From Bacillota bacterium (GTDB lineage: Bacteria; Bacillota; Clostridia; Acetivibrionales; DTU013), in NCBI GenBank assembly GCA_023433505.1, contig JAEZCO010000008.1, forward strand, positions 1 to 27,836: 27,836 nucleotides of DNA, written 5' to 3'. This document shows positions 25,061-27,836 of this stretch, piece by piece. The notes under the pieces are model-generated. The model did no database searches. It worked only from the letters and a program-made list of their open reading frames with translations, and was not told the origin of the DNA. Numbering within the stretch: the stretch's first letter is position 1; every line of letters begins with the position of its first letter. The position numbers were made by a program, and so were the translations under genes.

Positions 25061-25268
25061 AATATCGCGACAAAGGCACAATGCGTTTATGAATATATAA
25101 ACAGGAAGTATTCTTGATTCCTTGTGTAAGGAAATACAAAAGCAAGATTACTATCCCGGTTTGTAATTCTCGTTACACGTTTATTTAATTACCTGACTTA
25201 TTGATAGTATTTTAGTTCTTGATGTCATTTTGGCGAAAACCCCCTTCTGAGAGTATAAAGCAAACTAC
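25022..25268 (-). ncRNA. candidate structured small RNA, about 245 nt
   Basis: A consensus-like promoter leads into a series of hairpins and ends at a terminator, with no convincing ORF. From 5' to 3' on the minus strand: (1) a nested element with outer stem ACTATC/GATAGT (25203-25208 with 25150-25155), inner stem GTAATT/AATTAC (25187-25192 with 25163-25168) and a CGT/ACG tip (25171-25179); (2) CTTG/CAAG plus TTCCTT/AAGGAA (25113-25146); (3) GTTTAT/ATAAAC (25085-25102); (4) the terminator. I do not recognise it as 6S, tmRNA, SRP RNA or a known riboswitch. It could be an independent small RNA or a long attenuated leader of the ABC operon. A 15-codon frame starting with MTSRTKILS, preceded by GGGGG, is also present. 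Confidence 0.42.
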
Positions 25269-25274
25269 TAAAAG

Positions 25275-25303
25275 ATAGTACCATGTGGAGATTTACATGT
25301 CAA
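25275..25303 (-). promoter_or_regulatory. promoter of the candidate small RNA
   Basis: On the minus strand TTGACA (25298-25303) and TACTAT (25275-25280) are separated by 17 bp, a near-ideal sigma-A promoter with a start near 25268. The stretch overlaps an imperfect inverted repeat (GTGGAGATT/AATCTCTAC, 25285-25309), which could be an operator or a weak plus-strand terminator. Confidence 0.6.
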
Positions 25304-25493
25304 TCTCTACTATTTTTATAAAAAAAGTGTATCCAATCCTTTAACCAAATCTTTAAAGAAATGAATCCTGTATAATATCCCGGATTAACACAAATGGATA
25401 ATTTGTCATATAATGAGGTAGGTATTTTATCCATGGTTTGAATATCTATGGTCAACCTTGTCAACACTTAAACTATTATAAGGTTAGACTTTA
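25304..25493. other. AT-rich intergenic DNA without a recognised feature
   Basis: No gene, convincing promoter or terminator is seen on either strand here. A pair of similar short motifs, TGGTCAAC and TTGTCAAC (about 25449-25465), is the only local structure noted. It separates the candidate RNA promoter from the repeat-bearing promoter region of the single-domain SatD gene. Confidence 0.4.
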
Positions 25494-25499
25494 AATGGT

Positions 25500-25578
25500 G
25501 TTTAGATTATAACAGCAACACCACCGATCGTTTAGATTACAATATGAACGCCCGATGGTGTTTAGATTATAATCTAAA
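25500..25578 (+). promoter_or_regulatory. three 30-bp-spaced operator-like repeats with 18-bp palindrome
   Basis: TTTAGATTA begins at 25501, 25531 and 25561, exactly 30 bp apart, each preceded by G. The third copy extends into a perfect 18-bp palindrome, TTTAGATTATAATCTAAA (25561-25578), ending 8 bp before the ribosome binding site. The palindrome contains TATAAT (25568-25573), a possible -10 box, so a protein bound there would block transcription. The first and third copies also share a preceding ATGGTG. This looks like a cooperative repressor or activator site for the SatD-like gene. Confidence 0.6.
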
Positions 25579-25599
25579 GTAAGAGAGGAGGGAATATGG

Positions 25600-25980
25600 T
25601 TGCAATACATGACAATGATCTGTGATATAAAAAACTCCAGATTAATAGAAGATAGAGAAGCTGTGCAGTATAAATTGATTGAAACATTAAAGAAAGCGAA
25701 TACAAATTTTGCATCGGCTATTGCTTCCCCCTTTATCATAGTTCTAGGTGACGAATGGCAAGGGCTATTAAATTATCCTACTGATTATATGCCAATAATA
25801 GATTTTTTCCACAATAACCTTCAGGATATAGACTTTTATTGCGCAATAGGTGTTGGAGACATAACAATCCACAATTTCGAGCTGACTGTTAACCAGCTTG
25901 ATGGCCCGTCATTTTACAAAGCCAGAAACGCACTTGAAACAGCAAAAAAGAATAATTACTCTCTGGTTTACATTCAGTAA
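25600..25980 (+). CDS. single-domain SatD-like protein
   Basis: The 126-residue protein corresponds to only the N-terminal half of the full-length SatD protein encoded nearby. Shared features are an Asp9 strand (MICDIKNSR, versus NMDIVGSR), LGDEWQ (about 49-54) and a G-[IV]-G strand followed by LDGPSFYKARNAL. The C-terminal helix-turn-helix-like part is absent. It starts at TTG 25600, supported by GGAGGG 7 nt upstream; the alternative ATG at 25609 would lose the first strand start. The stop lies 7 bp from the stop of the convergent DUF3307 gene. It could be a truncated relic, but the intact motifs, good ribosome binding site and elaborate promoter argue for a working stand-alone domain. Function is unknown. 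Confidence 0.72.
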   Translation: MQYMTMICDIKNSRLIEDREAVQYKLIETLKKANTNFASAIASPFIIVLGDEWQGLLNYPTDYMPIIDFFHNNLQDIDFYCAIGVGDITIHNFELTVNQLDGPSFYKARNALETAKKNNYSLVYIQ

Positions 25981-25987
25981 GGCTTAA

Positions 25988-26809
25988 TTATACGATCAAT
26001 GCCTTGACCATATATCCGATAACAATTGAGGATACAAAGCTTATGAAGCTTCCTATGATAAAGACTTCAACAAATTTATCATTTTCAAATTTTTTTAATC
26101 TGGCTACGGACTTTACTGTAAGTATAAAACCAATAACCAAAGGGATGTTTAAAAGTATAGAGCTAATAATAAATATTCTTTCAAGTATACCTATAATAAA
26201 TCCGCCATCCATTGCCCCACCATTTATATTATCTTTCGACACGACTTTTATATCAGGTTCTACACCAGATGACTTTAAACTAATAGAACCTAATACTACC
26301 CGAATAAATATCCCAATACCCCATAATCCGATTACCAAAAGTGTAAAAGAAAGTATCAGTTTTCCATTATATGTTATATTCAAAATGGAACTGTAAAAGA
26401 AATTAATCATTCTACTTTTTATTCCCTGAAAAAACGGCCAGGTAGAAGGGTTCATATTAATAACAAAAAGAGTAAAGAATATTATGAGCAAATGCATCAA
26501 CTGGTCTAACAAAAAGAAACTGACGTTATTTTTCCGTTTGGGATATTTAAAAATAAACTCAGATTTATAAAAATCAAGAATACCATGAAAAAGTGAAATA
26601 CATCCTATAATTAATAAAATACTTGGCGACATATAATTTAAAACAAAAATTGAAGAAACCAAGAAATGTATACACGAATGAATAGCATTTCCAACTAAAC
26701 GCCTTCTTTGATTATGATTATTTTTCAGTTCAATAATTCGCTGAAACTGCAATGGAAAATCAGCTACAAAATGTGCAAGAAATAAAAGGAATAAAATCTC
26801 AAGATTCAA
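25988..26809 (-). CDS. DUF3307 integral membrane protein
   Basis: The 273-residue protein has about six to seven hydrophobic helices. The N-terminal half shows the DUF3307 pattern: AHFVADFPLQ, NAIHSCIHF, FHGILDFYKSEF and LLDQLMHLL, with histidines and aspartates inside or beside the membrane helices. The C-terminal half carries GFIIGILERIF and KSVARLKKFENDKFVEVFIIGSFIS, a pattern often seen in these proteins. The function of DUF3307 is unknown; the polar residues could bind metal or form an active site. It starts at TTG 26809, which overlaps the stop of the SatD gene (TTGA), with GGGAG about 10 nt upstream. The two are therefore translationally coupled. Confidence 0.82.
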   Translation of the reverse strand: MNLEILFLLFLAHFVADFPLQFQRIIELKNNHNQRRRLVGNAIHSCIHFLVSSIFVLNYMSPSILLIIGCISLFHGILDFYKSEFIFKYPKRKNNVSFFLLDQLMHLLIIFFTLFVINMNPSTWPFFQGIKSRMINFFYSSILNITYNGKLILSFTLLVIGLWGIGIFIRVVLGSISLKSSGVEPDIKVVSKDNINGGAMDGGFIIGILERIFIISSILLNIPLVIGFILTVKSVARLKKFENDKFVEVFIIGSFISFVSSIVIGYMVKALIV

Positions 26810-27642
26810 GATGTCGCACTCCCTTCACAGAAAAGTTTCAGTAAAGAAGAAACCACATTGTGATTTCGCTGTATTGTAAAATAGGATGCACTGTTCAACT
26901 TTTGGCTTATACCGCTAATACTATCTTTTTTTGCATCTTTCGCTATGTCTACAACTTTACGGTATGACCCAAGTCTTTTATATTCTACATATACTTCTCT
27001 CTGTTTATCCGTCATCTTCCCCTTAAGAATCTCATTATTTTCAATAATCAAATTAATTGTTCTTTCCATAAGCAATTTATTAAAAAAATCTTTATTATTA
27101 TCCTCATTCGGATCATTATCAATAGATGCAGCAGTTTCCTGCATAGACAGCTCGCTATCTATATTTTTAGGTAGATAATAAAAGTCAAAAAAGCTCAAAT
27201 TAAAGTCTTCGCTAAATATAGGATGTGTTAAAAGGAATATTTTATTTAGTTTATTAATACTATATCTGGCTTTAAGCTTGTCCGCACCTTTAGCAATATT
27301 GATTGCGTCCCTGGCGTTATGAAAGCACGGTCCATCCATGTTTCTGATATCGTTAAATATTGAGGTCCCTAACTCGCCTATTCCAATACCCGCATATAAA
27401 TCAAGGCCATCTTTCCATAATAATTGCTGGAACTGGTGTACCAGATTGTATGATTCATATGGCTTATCAGTAATAAGCTGCCACTCATCACCAAGAGTTA
27501 TCGTGATAGGTACGGTGAGGATACTGGCAAACTCTTGATTAATTTGGTCAATATAACTATTTAGATTTACTTGAAGCCGGTTCCGGTCTTTTACCTTTCT
27601 GGATCCAACTATATCCATATTAACCACACAAAAAGTCTTCAT
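26806..27642 (-). CDS. SatD family protein with cyclase-like N-terminal domain
   Basis: The 278-residue protein belongs to the SatD family, first named from the Streptococcus mutans acid-tolerance locus; its molecular function is not established. Residues 1-120 have a DIVGSR strand with Asp10, LGDEWQ (50-55), and an AGIGIGELG strand followed by MDGPCFHNARDAINIAK. That order resembles class III nucleotidyl cyclases (metal-binding DI-x-G, second acidic turn, G-I-x-x-G strand). Residues about 195-275 form a helical region (KMTDKQREVYVEYKRLGSYRKVVDIAK) that resembles a sigma-4-like helix-turn-helix. The ATG at 27642 has AAGGGG 6 nt upstream. The gene is coupled to the DUF3307 gene and has a strong promoter. 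Confidence 0.85.
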   Translation of the reverse strand: MKTFCVVNMDIVGSRKVKDRNRLQVNLNSYIDQINQEFASILTVPITITLGDEWQLITDKPYESYNLVHQFQQLLWKDGLDLYAGIGIGELGTSIFNDIRNMDGPCFHNARDAINIAKGADKLKARYSINKLNKIFLLTHPIFSEDFNLSFFDFYYLPKNIDSELSMQETAASIDNDPNEDNNKDFFNKLLMERTINLIIENNEILKGKMTDKQREVYVEYKRLGSYRKVVDIAKDAKKDSISGISQKLNSASYFTIQRNHNVVSSLLKLFCEGSATS

Positions 27643-27675
27643 TACTAACCCCTTTGTATTCCCAATTTTTATTTA

Positions 27676-27704
27676 ATTATATCAACATCTTCCCTGCTTT
27701 TCAA
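27676..27704 (-). promoter_or_regulatory. promoter of the SatD-DUF3307 operon
   Basis: On the minus strand TTGAAA (27699-27704) and TATAAT (27676-27681) are separated by 17 bp, a near-consensus sigma-A promoter with a start near 27669. Just upstream, TTAGATT (27714-27720) matches the core of the repeats before the single-domain SatD gene, hinting at a shared regulator. The remainder to 27836 shows no gene. Confidence 0.75.
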
Positions 27705-27836
27705 TTTAGTTAATTAGATTGACCTGATAAAAACGGTTTTCATGAAGCGACTTGCTTCTGAATCATAGATTTATTGATCTTTGACACCTGAATATGTGAG
27801 ATAACGAGCCCTTTTTACCCCTTTAGTCCATCATCT

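Noticed and set aside
25500..25578. CRISPR-like array of three repeats with 30-bp periodicity
   Set aside because: Only about 9-13 bp are conserved per unit, the period is too short for a repeat plus spacer, the last unit is palindromic, and no cas genes are near. An operator fits better.
27720..27836. Short inverted repeat GAAGC/GCTTC near the right edge
   Set aside because: A 5-bp stem without a T-run at the window edge; no gene or element could be supported.

Overview
The window is a chromosomal segment of a low-to-mid GC Gram-positive bacterium, most likely a member of Clostridia (Bacillota). Three things suggest this: strong AGGAGG-type ribosome binding sites, a sugar importer of the LplB/LplC type with a YesN-like membrane AraC regulator, and a Bacillus-type LexA box (CGAAC-N4-GTTCG) in front of a Y-family polymerase. 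The species cannot be fixed from the sequence alone. No rRNA, tRNA, CRISPR array, transposase or integrase gene was seen.

Layout. (1) 1-8.5 kb, minus strand: an oligosaccharide uptake and degradation locus. Two permeases and a lipoprotein binding protein form a unit with a promoter, a possible CcpA site and a strong terminator. A membrane-bound AraC regulator and an alpha-L-rhamnosidase-like enzyme follow. The importer ATPase is not here. (2) 8.7-11.1 kb: a Y-family DNA polymerase with a small coupled partner gene, divergent from a DUF72/YecE protein. A perfect LexA box lies in the shared promoter region. (3) 11.2-19.8 kb, plus strand: a visibly GC-richer, tightly packed block. It encodes a sensor kinase, a LuxR-type response regulator, an FtsX-type permease with its ATPase, a serine-hydrolase-fold protein without its catalytic motifs, and a MoxR ATPase, DUF58 and DUF4129 trio. 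The block is bracketed by an identical 16-bp direct repeat. (4) 19.8-24.9 kb, minus strand: two large ABC exporter-type proteins, each with an N-terminal extension ending in a four-cysteine zinc ribbon, with a DUF1854 protein between them. This set resembles the ABC/DUF1854 genes that accompany cyanophycin metabolism in other bacteria, but no cyanophycin synthetase is present here.

(5) 24.9-27.8 kb: an AT-rich tail. It starts with a non-coding region holding a minus-strand promoter, a chain of hairpins and a terminator, which together look like an undescribed structured RNA of about 245 nt. Next comes a promoter region with three repeats spaced exactly 30 bp, the last being a perfect 18-bp palindrome, in front of a one-domain SatD-like gene. 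Convergent with it is a two-gene operon encoding a full-length SatD protein and a DUF3307 membrane protein.

The most intriguing candidates are in region 5. Both SatD-like proteins carry motifs reminiscent of class III nucleotidyl cyclases (a DI-x-x-S-R strand, GDEWQ, and a G-[IV]-G-x-G/D strand). The full-length copy also has a C-terminal helix-turn-helix-like region and is translationally coupled to an integral membrane protein. This could be a nucleotide-based signalling or stress module, but that is inference.
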